Below, one piece after another: positions 19,314 to 29,376 of a stretch of DNA of 64,000 nt (position 1 is the stretch's first letter; each line of letters starts with the position of its first letter). The position numbers were made by a program, and so were the translations under genes. The stretch is taken from NCBI GenBank assembly GCA_020830965.2, contig JACCFC020000016.1:21264-85263 (forward strand), given 5' to 3'. The stretch comes from Neisseriaceae bacterium TC5R-5. GTDB taxonomy: Bacteria > Pseudomonadota > Gammaproteobacteria > Burkholderiales > Chromobacteriaceae. Under the pieces are notes generated by a model. The model saw only the letters and a list, made by a program, of their open reading frames with translations. It was not told the origin of the DNA and ran no database searches.

Positions 19314-20813
19314 ATGAGTGCACACCTAGACCGCATTCTCAGCCTGAGCGCCTTGCGCCAACTGGAACAGGATGCGGCAGCCGCCGCTTATCAACTGATG
19401 CAAACAGCAGGCTTAGCTACCGCAGACTGGGTAGACCGGCAATTACCGCAACATGCCATGCTGCTGATCTGTGCCGGGCCAGGCAATAACGGCGGTGATG
19501 CACTCTATGCGGCTCAAGAACTGCTACGACGAGGCTTTCGCGTCGATATTCTGCTACCCGCCCAAATGAGCAGCCCGGATGGACTGCTTGCTCTACAAGC
19601 ACTACAACAAGCCCAGGCCAATATTCTGCAAGAACTGCCAGCCAACTACCCCTGCCCCGATCTGCTGATTGACGGCCTGTTTGGTGTTGGCCTGAGTCGC
19701 AGCTTTGCACCACAGTGGGTCAGCCTGATTGCACAACTCAACAAGCTGGGTTGCCCTATCTTGGCACTGGATTGCCCCAGCGGTTTGGATGCCTACACCG
19801 GTGTTGCCGCCAATGCGGTTATCCAGGCCAGCAACACGCTCACCTTTTTATGCCAAAAACCCGGATTGTACAGCGCCGCTGGGGCCGACCTGGCCGGACA
19901 GGTGGAACTGGCTACGCTGGATTATCCGCCACCATGCTTCCCTGCCGCGGAAGGCTGTCTCAACCATGTTAACCCCGCCGTCCTGGCTCGTCGGCACAAT
20001 AGCCACAAGGGCAGTTTTGGGAGCGTTTGCGTACTGGGTGGCGCTCCCGGCATGCTGGGAGCCGCGCTATTAAGCGGGCGTAGTGCCTTATATGGCGGCG
20101 CGGGCAAAGTCTATGTCTGCCCGCTGGATGATCGCTTGGCGGTAGACCCGACGACGCCCGAACTCATGATCACCAGTCTCAACGATTCCACCCCCATGCC
20201 ACAGGCTGACGTTTACGTTTGCGGGCCAGGTATGGGACAACAAGCACAGGCCAGGCAATTGCTGGCGCAGGTATTACAGCGCCCACAGCCTTTGCTACTG
20301 GATGCTGATGCCCTGAATTTACTAGCCAATGACCAGGCCATCGCCAGCAGCCTCACCCAGCGTACCGCCGCGACTATTCTCACACCGCACCCCGCCGAGG
20401 CAGCCAGACTACTCGGCATCAGTACCGAACAAGTTCAAACAGACAGAATACAGGCCGCACGTCGCCTGGCTGCTCATTATCGCTGTGTCGTGGTCTTGAA
20501 GGGTGCGGGTAGCTTGATTGTTACCCCGGCAGGCTACTACCACCTCAATATCAGTGGCGGGCCGGCACTGGCCACCGCAGGCCAAGGCGATGTCCTTAGC
20601 GGACTGATTGCGGCGCTGCTGGCACAGGGTATGGATGCTTTTGATGCCGCCAGCCTGGCGGTAGAACTACATGGTTTAGCTGGAAATGAATATGAAACGG
20701 CCAGCGGCGGGCCAATCGGGCTCTTCGCCTCGGATACCGCACGACGAGCCAGTGTGATCCTCAATCGCTTACTGCAGAAATGTTCTGTAACTAAGCCTAG
20801 TGGCGCGAATTAG
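19314..20813 (+). CDS. nnr: Bifunctional NAD(P)H-hydrate epimerase / ADP-dependent dehydratase
   Basis: This enzyme repairs hydrated NADH and NADPH: the N-terminal YjeF domain epimerises the R form and the C-terminal ribokinase-like domain dehydrates the S form using ADP. The 499-residue product has CAGPGNNGGDALYAAQEL near residue 50 and LDCPSGLD in the first domain, then GSFGSVCVLGGAPGMLGAA, ILTPHPAEAARLL and the GQGDVLSGLIAALLAQG active-site loop in the second. The ATG at 19314 gives the standard start; the frame is open upstream inside ubiX. It converges on the HD-GYP gene, overlapping it by 4 bp. Confidence 0.94.
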   Translation: MSAHLDRILSLSALRQLEQDAAAAAYQLMQTAGLATADWVDRQLPQHAMLLICAGPGNNGGDALYAAQELLRRGFRVDILLPAQMSSPDGLLALQALQQAQANILQELPANYPCPDLLIDGLFGVGLSRSFAPQWVSLIAQLNKLGCPILALDCPSGLDAYTGVAANAVIQASNTLTFLCQKPGLYSAAGADLAGQVELATLDYPPPCFPAAEGCLNHVNPAVLARRHNSHKGSFGSVCVLGGAPGMLGAALLSGRSALYGGAGKVYVCPLDDRLAVDPTTPELMITSLNDSTPMPQADVYVCGPGMGQQAQARQLLAQVLQRPQPLLLDADALNLLANDQAIASSLTQRTAATILTPHPAEAARLLGISTEQVQTDRIQAARRLAAHYRCVVVLKGAGSLIVTPAGYYHLNISGGPALATAGQGDVLSGLIAALLAQGMDAFDAASLAVELHGLAGNEYETASGGPIGLFASDTARRASVILNRLLQKCSVTKPSGAN

Positions 20814-22402
20814 TCATCATGCAAGCCGGGCACACGTTTTTCCTGTACCAGCGTCGTCAAGGCCTCCACCACATGTGGATCGAACTGCGTGCCCGAACGG
20901 CTGTTGATGTAATCCATGGTGTCTTGCAAGGTCCACGGCTCTTTATAAGGACGCTTATTCAATAAGGCATCAAACACATCCACCACAGCAACAATGCGGG
21001 CAGACAAGGGAATTTGCTGACCCTGCTGTTTTTGGGGATAGCCACTGCCGTCAAAGTACTCATGGTGGCCGCCGGCGATCTCCGAGCCTAAGGATAAATA
21101 GCTCATCCCCTCTACCATATTGGCCGCCTTAGCCAATATCTGCGCCCCGATAGAAGCATGCTGCTCCATAATCACCCGCTCCTCCACATCCAGCCGAGCA
21201 GGCTTGAACAGAATATGATCAGGTGTGCCTACCTTGCCTACATCATGCAGAATACTGGCCATACCCACCATTTCCATGAACTCTTTGGTCATGATGTCGC
21301 TATAGACACCATTGCGACACATTTGCCCGGCGATGGCATCGGTCAGCCGCTGTACCCGCAGCACATGCTCACCGGTATCGGTATCCCGAAACTCCGCCAG
21401 ATCAGCTAAAGCCACGACAGTTGCTTCCTGAGCACTACGCAGTTGTTTATACAAATACAGATTATCGTAAGCCGCAGAAATACGCTGACAGAATACATCC
21501 AGTAAATCTTGCTCTACTTCTTCCAGCGGCCATGGCGGCATAAAGTGAACCACAAATTCACGACCATTTTGTGAAGCAAAATACAACACACCGAATGAAT
21601 GCTGATAAATACTGCGCCGCTCATTGAACGCACTCAGAATCGTTTCTTTTAGCTCAGGCAGAGCTTGTAACGGATCGACACCATCCAATGATTCATAACT
21701 ACCCGAAGCCGCCAGCACCTCCAACTCGGCTCTAGCAGTCTGCTTCGCATCATTACGTACACACAAAATGCCATCGGCACCAACATCTAGCAAGGCACTC
21801 ACCTGCCGTAACACACCAGAAGCAAACTCCCGCAAGGAATAGAGCTTATATAAATCCGATGCACTTTCCAGAATTTTGGCTAAACCTTGGCGATTTTTTT
21901 CCAGCGATAGCAGATTCTCATAGGCTCGCAGCGAAGCAATGATGGTCGTAAAAAGCTTCTGTACGGTTAACTCTGTCTTGGTTTTGTAATCATTAATATC
22001 ATAATTAAGAATTACCTCCTGCTCTGGTGCCTGCCCTGGCTGACCCGTACGCAACACAATGCGCACGATGCTGTTTTTTAACTCATTACGGATACGATGC
22101 ACGAGTTGTAAACCGGCATCTTCGCTCTCCATCACCACATCCAGCACAATCAGCGCAATATCGGTATGCTGCGCAATGATGTCAAAAGCTTCTCTACCCG
22201 AATAAGCGTTAAGCAGTTCTAAGGAACGGTCTTTGTAATGAATATTTCGCAAGGCAATATCGGTCGCGGTGTGAATGTCCTTCTCATCATCAACAATCAG
22301 AATTTTCCAGGCCGGTCGTCTATTCTCTGGCACACCAGATGCAGGAGCATCATCATCATCTAACAGCCAGTCATCATCGGAGGAAGTGTCAATCTGGCTC
22401 AT
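20810..22402 (-). CDS. Response regulator with REC, DUF3369 and HD-GYP domains
   Basis: A cytosolic 530-residue two-component output protein. A receiver domain occupies about 33-155 (ILIVDDEKD; phospho-acceptor D88 in ALIVLDVVM; a T/K pair later). A middle DUF3369 region spans about 170-320. The C-terminal HD-GYP domain has ILHDVGKVGTP and HHEYFDGSGYP, so it should hydrolyse cyclic di-GMP; all key residues look present. It overlaps the sensor kinase gene by 4 bp, so kinase and regulator form one operon and probably one pathway. The input signal is unknown. Confidence 0.92.
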   Translation of the reverse strand: MSQIDTSSDDDWLLDDDDAPASGVPENRRPAWKILIVDDEKDIHTATDIALRNIHYKDRSLELLNAYSGREAFDIIAQHTDIALIVLDVVMESEDAGLQLVHRIRNELKNSIVRIVLRTGQPGQAPEQEVILNYDINDYKTKTELTVQKLFTTIIASLRAYENLLSLEKNRQGLAKILESASDLYKLYSLREFASGVLRQVSALLDVGADGILCVRNDAKQTARAELEVLAASGSYESLDGVDPLQALPELKETILSAFNERRSIYQHSFGVLYFASQNGREFVVHFMPPWPLEEVEQDLLDVFCQRISAAYDNLYLYKQLRSAQEATVVALADLAEFRDTDTGEHVLRVQRLTDAIAGQMCRNGVYSDIMTKEFMEMVGMASILHDVGKVGTPDHILFKPARLDVEERVIMEQHASIGAQILAKAANMVEGMSYLSLGSEIAGGHHEYFDGSGYPQKQQGQQIPLSARIVAVVDVFDALLNKRPYKEPWTLQDTMDYINSRSGTQFDPHVVEALTTLVQEKRVPGLHDD

Positions 22403-23943
22403 TCCGTACTCTCCATAAGCGGGTTAACTGGAGCCGTACACGGCATGGTAATTGTGAAGGTTGTACCCTTATTCAGTTCGCTGGACACTTCAATCCCTCC
22501 CCCTAGACGCTGTCGTACAATGTTATAAACGATATTTAAGCCTAGACCACTGCCCCCGCTGCCGCGACGGGTAGTAAAGAAAGGATCAAAAATTCGACCC
22601 AGATTTTCTGCCGGGATACCCTTACCATCATCACTGACAGTGAGGGTGACAGCTTGCTCGCTGCTACGATTGGCATTAATCACAATGGCACCATGATTAC
22701 GATGCTCAAAGCCGTGTACCAACGCATTCACCATCAGATTGGTAACAACCTGGGCAAAAGCACCAGGATAACTATCCAACAAAATATCACTCTCGCAATG
22801 AACCGTAATATTGGTATTAGCGTACTTGAAGCGTGGCTTCAAGCTGGTGATCACTTCATTTAAATAGTCATCCAATTGGAAGCTGCGTCGCGCTTCGCTG
22901 GTTTGATCAACCGCTACCTGCTTAAAGCTGTGAATCAAATTGGCAGCACGTTCAGCATTGGACAAAATCAGATCAGTACACTCTTTGGCCGTCTCCAGAT
23001 AGGTCTGAAAATCACTTTTTTTGACATTACCATTATCAAGTTTTTCGATAATCTGCTCAGTAGCCGAACCCAAATGCGATGCCGTGGTCAGCGTAATTCC
23101 CACCGGTGTATTGATCTCATGTGCCACCCCCGCTACCAGCCCGCCAAGCGAGGCCATTTTTTCGGTTTCAACCAGCGTTGTCTGCGCATCCCGCAGTTTT
23201 TGGTAAGCTTCTTCCGCTCTTTCCTTCTCTGCCGTCGCACGACTTTCTGCTTCAGTTCGTTTCTCCAGATCGGCAGCGGTACGGGCAACAATACTATTAA
23301 AGCCATTCACCAGCCGCCCCAGCTCATCATCAGCAATATGCGTCACTTTCGCGCCACTGGCATCCGGAGCATGAATCGCTGTATTAACCGCTTTCTGCAG
23401 TTGGCTTAAAGGATGAAAGACAAATCTGCGCAAATTAAATGACATAATAATGAAAATCAACACATCCAATAGGATAATCTGTGCCAACAGTTCTATCAGC
23501 TTCTCACGCTCGCGCTGTGCCAATGCCTGGCGTGACAGAAAAACTGTCACCGTCCCTAGATGCTCCTTGCCCTGATAAATAATGGGTACGCTCACACTAT
23601 CCTCAGCCTTGGGTTGTTCTGATGGCAACAAATCATGCACCTGTCCGTCCATATCACGGCCACGCCCAATATTAAGACCAGACTCACCCTTGACCTTAAT
23701 CGCCATGATAGAAGACCAGCTCAACTCGCTATCCAACGTCAAACGCACGAGTTCATCATCCAGTTGCCAGACACTATGTGGCAAAGACATCGACAAACGT
23801 GATTTGACTGCCGACCGCTGTGCTTGATAATCGGCTTCATCTCTAGTCTGGTTATTCATATAAGATAAAAACCCGGTAGTCCCCAAAATAACGGTAATCC
23901 AGGCCATCAACCAAACCATCAGCTTGCTCTTGATACTTTTCAT
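22399..23943 (-). CDS. Membrane sensor histidine kinase
   Basis: The 514-residue protein has an N-terminal membrane helix (LMVWLMAWITVILGTTGFL), a periplasmic sensor of about 110 residues, a second helix near 155-175 (ELLAQIILLDVLIFIIM), a HAMP linker, a coiled-coil-like stretch (RTEAESRATAEKERAEEAYQ), the H-box VAGVAHEINTPVG, and an ATPase domain with DDGKGIP, FDPFFTTRRG and GSGLGLNIV. It precedes the HD-GYP regulator with a 4-bp overlap, so that protein is the likely partner. Confidence 0.93.
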   Translation of the reverse strand: MKSIKSKLMVWLMAWITVILGTTGFLSYMNNQTRDEADYQAQRSAVKSRLSMSLPHSVWQLDDELVRLTLDSELSWSSIMAIKVKGESGLNIGRGRDMDGQVHDLLPSEQPKAEDSVSVPIIYQGKEHLGTVTVFLSRQALAQREREKLIELLAQIILLDVLIFIIMSFNLRRFVFHPLSQLQKAVNTAIHAPDASGAKVTHIADDELGRLVNGFNSIVARTAADLEKRTEAESRATAEKERAEEAYQKLRDAQTTLVETEKMASLGGLVAGVAHEINTPVGITLTTASHLGSATEQIIEKLDNGNVKKSDFQTYLETAKECTDLILSNAERAANLIHSFKQVAVDQTSEARRSFQLDDYLNEVITSLKPRFKYANTNITVHCESDILLDSYPGAFAQVVTNLMVNALVHGFEHRNHGAIVINANRSSEQAVTLTVSDDGKGIPAENLGRIFDPFFTTRRGSGGSGLGLNIVYNIVRQRLGGGIEVSSELNKGTTFTITMPCTAPVNPLMESTE

Positions 23944-24144
23944 TTTATCCGCAGCTTTATATCCCTAATCTGCATCGTAGGCACTGCAGGCCCGGAAATC
24001 CAAAATAGATTCGAAATTAATACATTACCAAGGCAAAACAAATAATGACGGTATAATCATTGCTTGCTTCGAATCACAGAAACTCATCTTGCATCGCTCA
24101 GCAAACCCTCACAAAATAAGCGGCATCTTTTCAAGGAGCCCATC

Positions 24145-25956
24145 ATGAGCGCTAGCCGCCTTCCTTCCACTGAATCCATAGCCAACAGAATTCAAACCTT
24201 GCGCAGCACCATGCAACAAGCTGACGTCGCAGCCTGCTTGATCCCCTCTTCCGATCCACACTTATCCGAATATCTACCCAAACGCTGGCAAGCACGCCAA
24301 TGGTTATCGGGTTTTAGCGGTTCGATGGGCACACTAATCGTTACACATGACTTTGCCGGACTATGGGCAGATAGCCGTTACTGGGTACAAGCCGAAGCGG
24401 AACTAGCTGGCAGCGGTATTCAGTTAGTCAAAACCAGTAGTCCCAGCAGTCATGAACACCTCAACTGGCTAGCTAGCCAGTTGCAGGCAGGACAAACCGT
24501 AGCGGTTGATGGCGATGTGCTCAGCCTAGCTAGTGCCAAAGCACTGCAAACGGCGTTAAGCGCCAATAATATTGTGCTAAAAAGCGATCTTGATCTGGTG
24601 GCTCAGGTTTATCTGGACCGCCCAGCCTTACCCGATGCAACTGTCTTTGAGCACCTCCCCCCCTATGCCACGCAGAGCCGCCGTGACAAACTGCAGCACA
24701 TTCGCGCCGCCATGCAGCAAGCCGGGGCTGACTGGCACTTTATTTCTACGCTCGACGATATCGCCTGGCTGCTGAATTTGCGCGGTAGTGACGTCAACTA
24801 CAACCCCGTGTTCATTAGCCATCTACTGCTTAATCAACAACAGGCAACGCTATTCATTGGTGCCGATAAAATCCCGTCAGATTTACAACACACACTGGCA
24901 CAAGATGGCATCCAGCTTCGCCCTTACGAAGACACCAAGCACACCCTAAGCCAATTAGCCGATCAGCAATGTCTACTACTAGACCCACGTCGTATCACGC
25001 TGGGCCTGCGTCAGGCACTGCCCGCCAAGCTCCCGATTATCGAAGCCATCAACCCTAGCACCTTACTCAAGGCCATGAAAACGCCGGACGAGGCCACCCA
25101 TATTCGCCAGACTATGGAGCAGGATGGCGCCGCGCTATGTGAGTTCTTTGCATGGTTGGACAGCCAGGTCAATCGCAGCACCATCACCGAGCTGGATATC
25201 GATGAAAAGATCACCGCAGCGCGTGCGTGTCGGCCTGGTTTTATTTCCGCCAGTTTCGGCACCATTGCCGGGTTTAACGCCAATGGTGCGCTGCCACACT
25301 ATCGTGCCACGGTGAGTGCCCACGCTCACATTCAAGGAAATGGCTTACTGCTGATTGATTCCGGTGGTCAATATCTGGGCGGCACTACCGACATTACCCG
25401 GGTCGTAGCCATTGGCACACCCAGCGCCGACCAGAAACGCGACTACACCCTGGTCTTGAAAGGGACGATAGGGCTATCCAGTGCACACTTCCCGCGCGGC
25501 ACCTTGTCTCCAATGCTGGATGCGCTAGCACGTGCGCCGATGTGGCAACACAATATAGACTACGGTCATGGCACCGGACACGGTGTCGGTTACTTTCTCA
25601 ATGTGCACGAAGGCCCGCAGACTATCTCCCGCACCTTGCCAGAAGCACAAATGGCCATGCAAGCCGGGATGATTACCTCGGTTGAACCCGGCATCTACCG
25701 CCCCGGTAAGTGGGGAGTACGTATTGAAAACCTGGTATTAAATGTGGCAGCTGAACACAATGAGTTTGGCGATTTCTTACGCTTTGAAACCCTGACACTG
25801 TGCCCGATTGATACCCGCTGCATTGAGTTCTCGCTATTATCCCGTGGCGAAATCGACTGGCTAAATCATTATCACACTGAAGTCAGACAGCGCTTATTGC
25901 CACTAGTCAGTGGTCCCGCCCGTGATTGGCTATTAGCTAATACCGAGCCGGTGTAA
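24145..25956 (+). CDS. Xaa-Pro aminopeptidase (M24B, aminopeptidase P-like)
   Basis: A cytosolic metallopeptidase of 603 residues that removes N-terminal residues preceding proline. It has two creatinase-type N-terminal domains and a C-terminal pita-bread domain. The metal ligands are visible: aspartates in LLIDSGGQYLGGTTDITR, the histidine in GHGTGHGVGYFLNVHEGP, and glutamates in SVEPGIY and GVRIENLVLN. The long three-domain form resembles eukaryotic cytosolic aminopeptidase P. The ATG at 24145 follows an AAGGAG ribosome-binding site; 27 upstream codons are rejected. Confidence 0.93.
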   Translation: MSASRLPSTESIANRIQTLRSTMQQADVAACLIPSSDPHLSEYLPKRWQARQWLSGFSGSMGTLIVTHDFAGLWADSRYWVQAEAELAGSGIQLVKTSSPSSHEHLNWLASQLQAGQTVAVDGDVLSLASAKALQTALSANNIVLKSDLDLVAQVYLDRPALPDATVFEHLPPYATQSRRDKLQHIRAAMQQAGADWHFISTLDDIAWLLNLRGSDVNYNPVFISHLLLNQQQATLFIGADKIPSDLQHTLAQDGIQLRPYEDTKHTLSQLADQQCLLLDPRRITLGLRQALPAKLPIIEAINPSTLLKAMKTPDEATHIRQTMEQDGAALCEFFAWLDSQVNRSTITELDIDEKITAARACRPGFISASFGTIAGFNANGALPHYRATVSAHAHIQGNGLLLIDSGGQYLGGTTDITRVVAIGTPSADQKRDYTLVLKGTIGLSSAHFPRGTLSPMLDALARAPMWQHNIDYGHGTGHGVGYFLNVHEGPQTISRTLPEAQMAMQAGMITSVEPGIYRPGKWGVRIENLVLNVAAEHNEFGDFLRFETLTLCPIDTRCIEFSLLSRGEIDWLNHYHTEVRQRLLPLVSGPARDWLLANTEPV

Positions 25957-26029
25957 TCCCAACAGGCGACATTTGGTCAATCAGCACGAAATCACTTCAA
26001 ACGCTCAACGACCAAATGCAGCTTGCTAA

Positions 26030-26141
26030 GAGCCACTAACACAACCTCGAAGAGTTCCTGAGCCAAGGCGCGCCAACGCAGACAGTTCCAGTAGTACGGC
26101 CAGAAGGCGCAACGCGGGTTCAGGGGTTTGGTTAGCGGCTC
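26030..26141. repeat. MITE-like element copy 4 (complete, intact target duplication)
   Basis: A 112-bp element starting GAGCCACTAACACAACC and ending GGGTTTGGTTAGCGGCTC, flanked on each side by TAA (26027-26029 and 26142-26144). The interior reads CTCGAAGAG, CCTGAGCCAAGGCG, then AGTAGTACGG and AAGGCGCAACGCGGG. This is the best-preserved copy. Just left of it, CATTTGGTC (25970-25978) and GACCAAATG (26010-26018) form an unrelated 9-bp inverted repeat. Confidence 0.85.
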
Positions 26142-26212
26142 TAAGATAAGCCCCTTGGCTGGATATTGCCTCGATTCAGCCACATGTTTTTTTATCCATA
26201 CAGGAGCCATCC

Positions 26213-28435
26213 ATGCATTGCTGTTACCCGGCTTTCTTAACGCTGGCCCTCACCTTGCCGCTGCTGGCATGTAGTGATGAGATCCACAGCAATATCAATA
26301 CCCCGCCTGATAACATCAGCCAGTACAGCATTAACTATTACCGGGCCAACAATCCCGGCACCAACAACCAAGACCTATTTACTGCCGGGCTTGGTAAAAC
26401 TGGCTTAGCGCAGGCGACTCCCCCCACTTTTATCGACCCTCTCAATCCCACAGCGCAGGAATTGCGCCGTTATGCCATTTACAGTAATTACCGTGCGATG
26501 GCAGATATGAGTAGTAATGGGGGTTATGGCCGCTTATACGGCCCGAATATCGATAACAACGGCAACGATACCCTAGGTGAAGGGCTGATTCCTGGTGTCG
26601 AATACCTGGCGATAGCTGACGATGGCAGTGGCCAGCAACAAGTCACCATCGCGGTGCAGATTCCTGACAGCTTCAACGTCAACGCCCCTTGCATCGTGGC
26701 AGCCCCTTCCTCCGGCTCACGCGGCGTCTATGGTGCCATGGCAACCAGTGCCGAATGGGGGCTCAAACACGGCTGTGCTGTTGCCCTCACCGATAGCGGC
26801 AAGGGCATTGGCCTGTTCGATCTGCAAGACGATAGCGTTAATCTGCCGGATGGCACACGCAGCAATCGTACTCAAGCCGCTAGTCACAGCAACCTCACTC
26901 CGCAATTGAATGACAGTAGCCCCCCCTCGTTCAAAATGAGCGCACAACTGAGTGAAAACACCCGTAACGCCTTCAACACCACCTACCCTAACCGAGTAGC
27001 ACTCAAACACGCCCACTCACAACAAAATCCGGAAAAAGACTGGGGTAGTCATACGCTGAATGCTATCCGCTACGCACTCTATGCATTGAATCAACAATAT
27101 GGCAGCCCGGTACCACCGGGAGGAGAACGTAAATATCTACGCTATACCGCCAGTAATACGCTGATTCTTGCAGCGTCGGTTTCTAATGGTGGGGCGGCTG
27201 TATTACGTGCCACCGAACAAGATAGCAAAGGCTTGATTGACGGTGTTGTAGCCGGTGAACCCAGCGCCCAGCCGGCCAGCATCAGTGGTTTGAGTGTACG
27301 AGTCGGCGGCGTGCCGCAAAACAGTATCGGCAAACCCTTGCTTGACTATATGAGCTTCGCCAATCTCTATCAGCCATGCGCGGCACTAGCCCCTGCGGCA
27401 ACGTTGAGCGAGAGCTCTTGGTACAACTACTTAAGCTTGGCAGGCATGAATCAACAGGCAGCCAATCGTTGCAGCGCCTTAGCAACCAAGGGCTTGCTCA
27501 GTGGCAACAGTCTTAGTGAGCAAGCTAGCGATGCCTTGCAACAACTGCACAACTACGGCTATAGCAGCCTCAATGACAGCATGCACAATGCCCATTATGG
27601 TCTGGGTAATGCACCGATTATTGCGATGATGTACAGCAATGCCTATGGCCGTTTCTCGGTAACTGACAATCTGTGCGGCATGAGTGCTGCTGCGGTGAAC
27701 ACCAGCGGTAACGTGATTGCATTGCCGGCTGCGCTCAAAGCACAAAGCTTTGCCTTGGGCAACGGCACAGCTAACGGCCAACCCGCCAGTGTGGTTTACA
27801 ACGATTCGCTCGGTGGCGCCAAAGCCTGGCAATTCGCCATCTCCCCTTCCAGCACTCAGGCAGATTTCGCCCTAGATGCCGCCCTATGCCAACGCGCCCT
27901 AGTCACCGGGCAGAACCCCATCACCGGGACACCCTTAAACGAAACCACCACCCCAACACTGGCACAGAGCCAAGCGGTACAGCAGGGTATGCGTCAGGTC
28001 TTACTCAATGGTAATTTGCGTGGCAAACCCGCCCTGATCATCAGTGGTCGCAATGATGCGCTACTACCCATCAACCACGCCGCGCGCGCTTACATTGCCT
28101 ACAACCACAGCGTTGAAGGGGACAACAGCCAATTGCGCTATATTGAGGTGGAAAACGCCCAGCATTTTGATGGTTTCTTATCCCTGCCTGGTTTTGATAG
28201 CCGCTTTATACCTTTAAATATCTATTTCAATCGCGCCTTGGATGCCATGTACGCTCACCTCCAGCAAAAGCAACCACTACCACCCAGTCAAGTGGTACGC
28301 ACAACAGCGCGCGGTGGATTACCCGGTGCCGCCCCAGCATTACAGGCAAATCAATTACCCAGCCTGCTCTGGCAGCTAACAAACAGCGATGTCATCGAAT
28401 TTATCAATCAGCAGACACTAAGCCTGCCCAATTAG
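26213..28435 (+). CDS. D-(-)-3-hydroxybutyrate oligomer hydrolase, lipoprotein-type
   Basis: The 740-residue protein matches the 3-hydroxybutyrate oligomer hydrolase family (3HBOH), which splits short oligomers of poly-3-hydroxybutyrate into monomers. Family features are LRRYAIYSNYRAMADMSSNGG, YGPNID, APSSGSRGVYGA and the likely nucleophile in ASVSNGGAAVLRA. The N-terminus is a lipoprotein signal (LTLALTLPLLACSD, lipobox LLAC), so the mature protein is probably membrane-anchored outside the cytoplasm. An acetoacetyl-CoA reductase gene elsewhere in the window (35726) fits a polyhydroxybutyrate lifestyle. Confidence 0.9.
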   Translation: MHCCYPAFLTLALTLPLLACSDEIHSNINTPPDNISQYSINYYRANNPGTNNQDLFTAGLGKTGLAQATPPTFIDPLNPTAQELRRYAIYSNYRAMADMSSNGGYGRLYGPNIDNNGNDTLGEGLIPGVEYLAIADDGSGQQQVTIAVQIPDSFNVNAPCIVAAPSSGSRGVYGAMATSAEWGLKHGCAVALTDSGKGIGLFDLQDDSVNLPDGTRSNRTQAASHSNLTPQLNDSSPPSFKMSAQLSENTRNAFNTTYPNRVALKHAHSQQNPEKDWGSHTLNAIRYALYALNQQYGSPVPPGGERKYLRYTASNTLILAASVSNGGAAVLRATEQDSKGLIDGVVAGEPSAQPASISGLSVRVGGVPQNSIGKPLLDYMSFANLYQPCAALAPAATLSESSWYNYLSLAGMNQQAANRCSALATKGLLSGNSLSEQASDALQQLHNYGYSSLNDSMHNAHYGLGNAPIIAMMYSNAYGRFSVTDNLCGMSAAAVNTSGNVIALPAALKAQSFALGNGTANGQPASVVYNDSLGGAKAWQFAISPSSTQADFALDAALCQRALVTGQNPITGTPLNETTTPTLAQSQAVQQGMRQVLLNGNLRGKPALIISGRNDALLPINHAARAYIAYNHSVEGDNSQLRYIEVENAQHFDGFLSLPGFDSRFIPLNIYFNRALDAMYAHLQQKQPLPPSQVVRTTARGGLPGAAPALQANQLPSLLWQLTNSDVIEFINQQTLSLPN

Positions 28436-28485
28436 CACAGCCCCCGTCTCTTATTTCCATCGTTTAATAGACCGAGGGGGTTCAG

Positions 28486-28516
28486 AAATAATAAACTCCG
28501 GCCTAGTTGGCCGGAG
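28486..28516 (-). terminator. Putative terminator below the SYLF gene
   Basis: CTCCGGCC (28496-28503) and GGCCGGAG (28509-28516) form a perfect 8-bp stem with a 5-nt loop; on the minus strand it is followed by TTTATTATTT. It lies 120 bp past the stop of the minus-strand SYLF gene and also between two converging genes, so it may act for both. Confidence 0.65.
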
Positions 28517-28636
28517 CTAAGGAACACTTGAATAGCTCTCGCTTTAAGAAATGAGTTTTGGCCTTGGTACAAGGTTTGCTTAACTGATCTGCCAGCGGTG
28601 CACTTGCAACGAGATGAATTGCAAGCTGGTTTTGAA

Positions 28637-29200
28637 TTACAGCTTAAGCCTCGATACTTTTGTTCCCTGTAATGAGGCATTGAACATCAAACCGCCATTA
28701 GTCAGCACAAAACCGATAACCGGCGCCTTTGCCGTTTCGGTATCTACCGAACCACTTGCACCTAAGGTAAACAGCGCCACATTGGCATCGACACCAGCCG
28801 TCCAACCATCACCTTGACGGAAACGATCCAGAGACTCCTGCGTCATAAACAGAAAGATAACCGCCTTGGACTGGGCTCCAGCCTGGAAACCAACAGAGCC
28901 CGTCACCGTCTTGTAATAACCGGCTTGCTCGTTGCCAATACGCAACTCACCCTCCCCATAAGACCCGCCAACCACAAAACCTGCGGTCAATACCGATGGA
29001 AAAACCAGTACACCCTTAGCCTTGCTCACAAGCTCTCTTGAGCCTTTGGCCTGGCTGTAGAGATTACTCAGCGTCTCATCAACACTCGCATTAATTGTCT
29101 GTCGTTTTGACATATTGCTGCTTTGATGGTCTGGTGTGGTAGTGGAACAACTAATCAGTGGCAAACTTAATAGCAATACGATAAAGATGCGTTTAAACAT
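28637..29200 (-). CDS. SYLF-domain (YSC84-related) lipoprotein
   Basis: A 187-residue exported protein. The start at 29200 follows AGGAGA and gives a lipoprotein signal, IFIVLLLSLPLISCSTT (lipobox LISC). The rest is a SYLF/YSC84 domain: AKGVLVFPSVLTAGFVVGGSYGEGE-like, YYKTVTGSVGFQAGAQSKAVI-like, and DGWTAGVDANVALFTLGASGSVD-like segments. The domain binds phosphoinositides in eukaryotes; the bacterial role is not established. No operon partner is evident. Confidence 0.9.
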   Translation of the reverse strand: MFKRIFIVLLLSLPLISCSTTTPDHQSSNMSKRQTINASVDETLSNLYSQAKGSRELVSKAKGVLVFPSVLTAGFVVGGSYGEGELRIGNEQAGYYKTVTGSVGFQAGAQSKAVIFLFMTQESLDRFRQGDGWTAGVDANVALFTLGASGSVDTETAKAPVIGFVLTNGGLMFNASLQGTKVSRLKL

Positions 29201-29376
29201 GGCAAGTTCTCCTGTTAAACCGCGTAGAATATCTTTCGGCGGCATAGTGAACGATAGGGTAGTTTTATAGAAAAGTACGAGCAGGTCGGTACACTAACGC
29301 ACTTATGCCAATCGCCTAATGGGATACTTATCTAACCCTTCTCCCACAGCAATTAAACAAGGTGTACGGCAACCAT

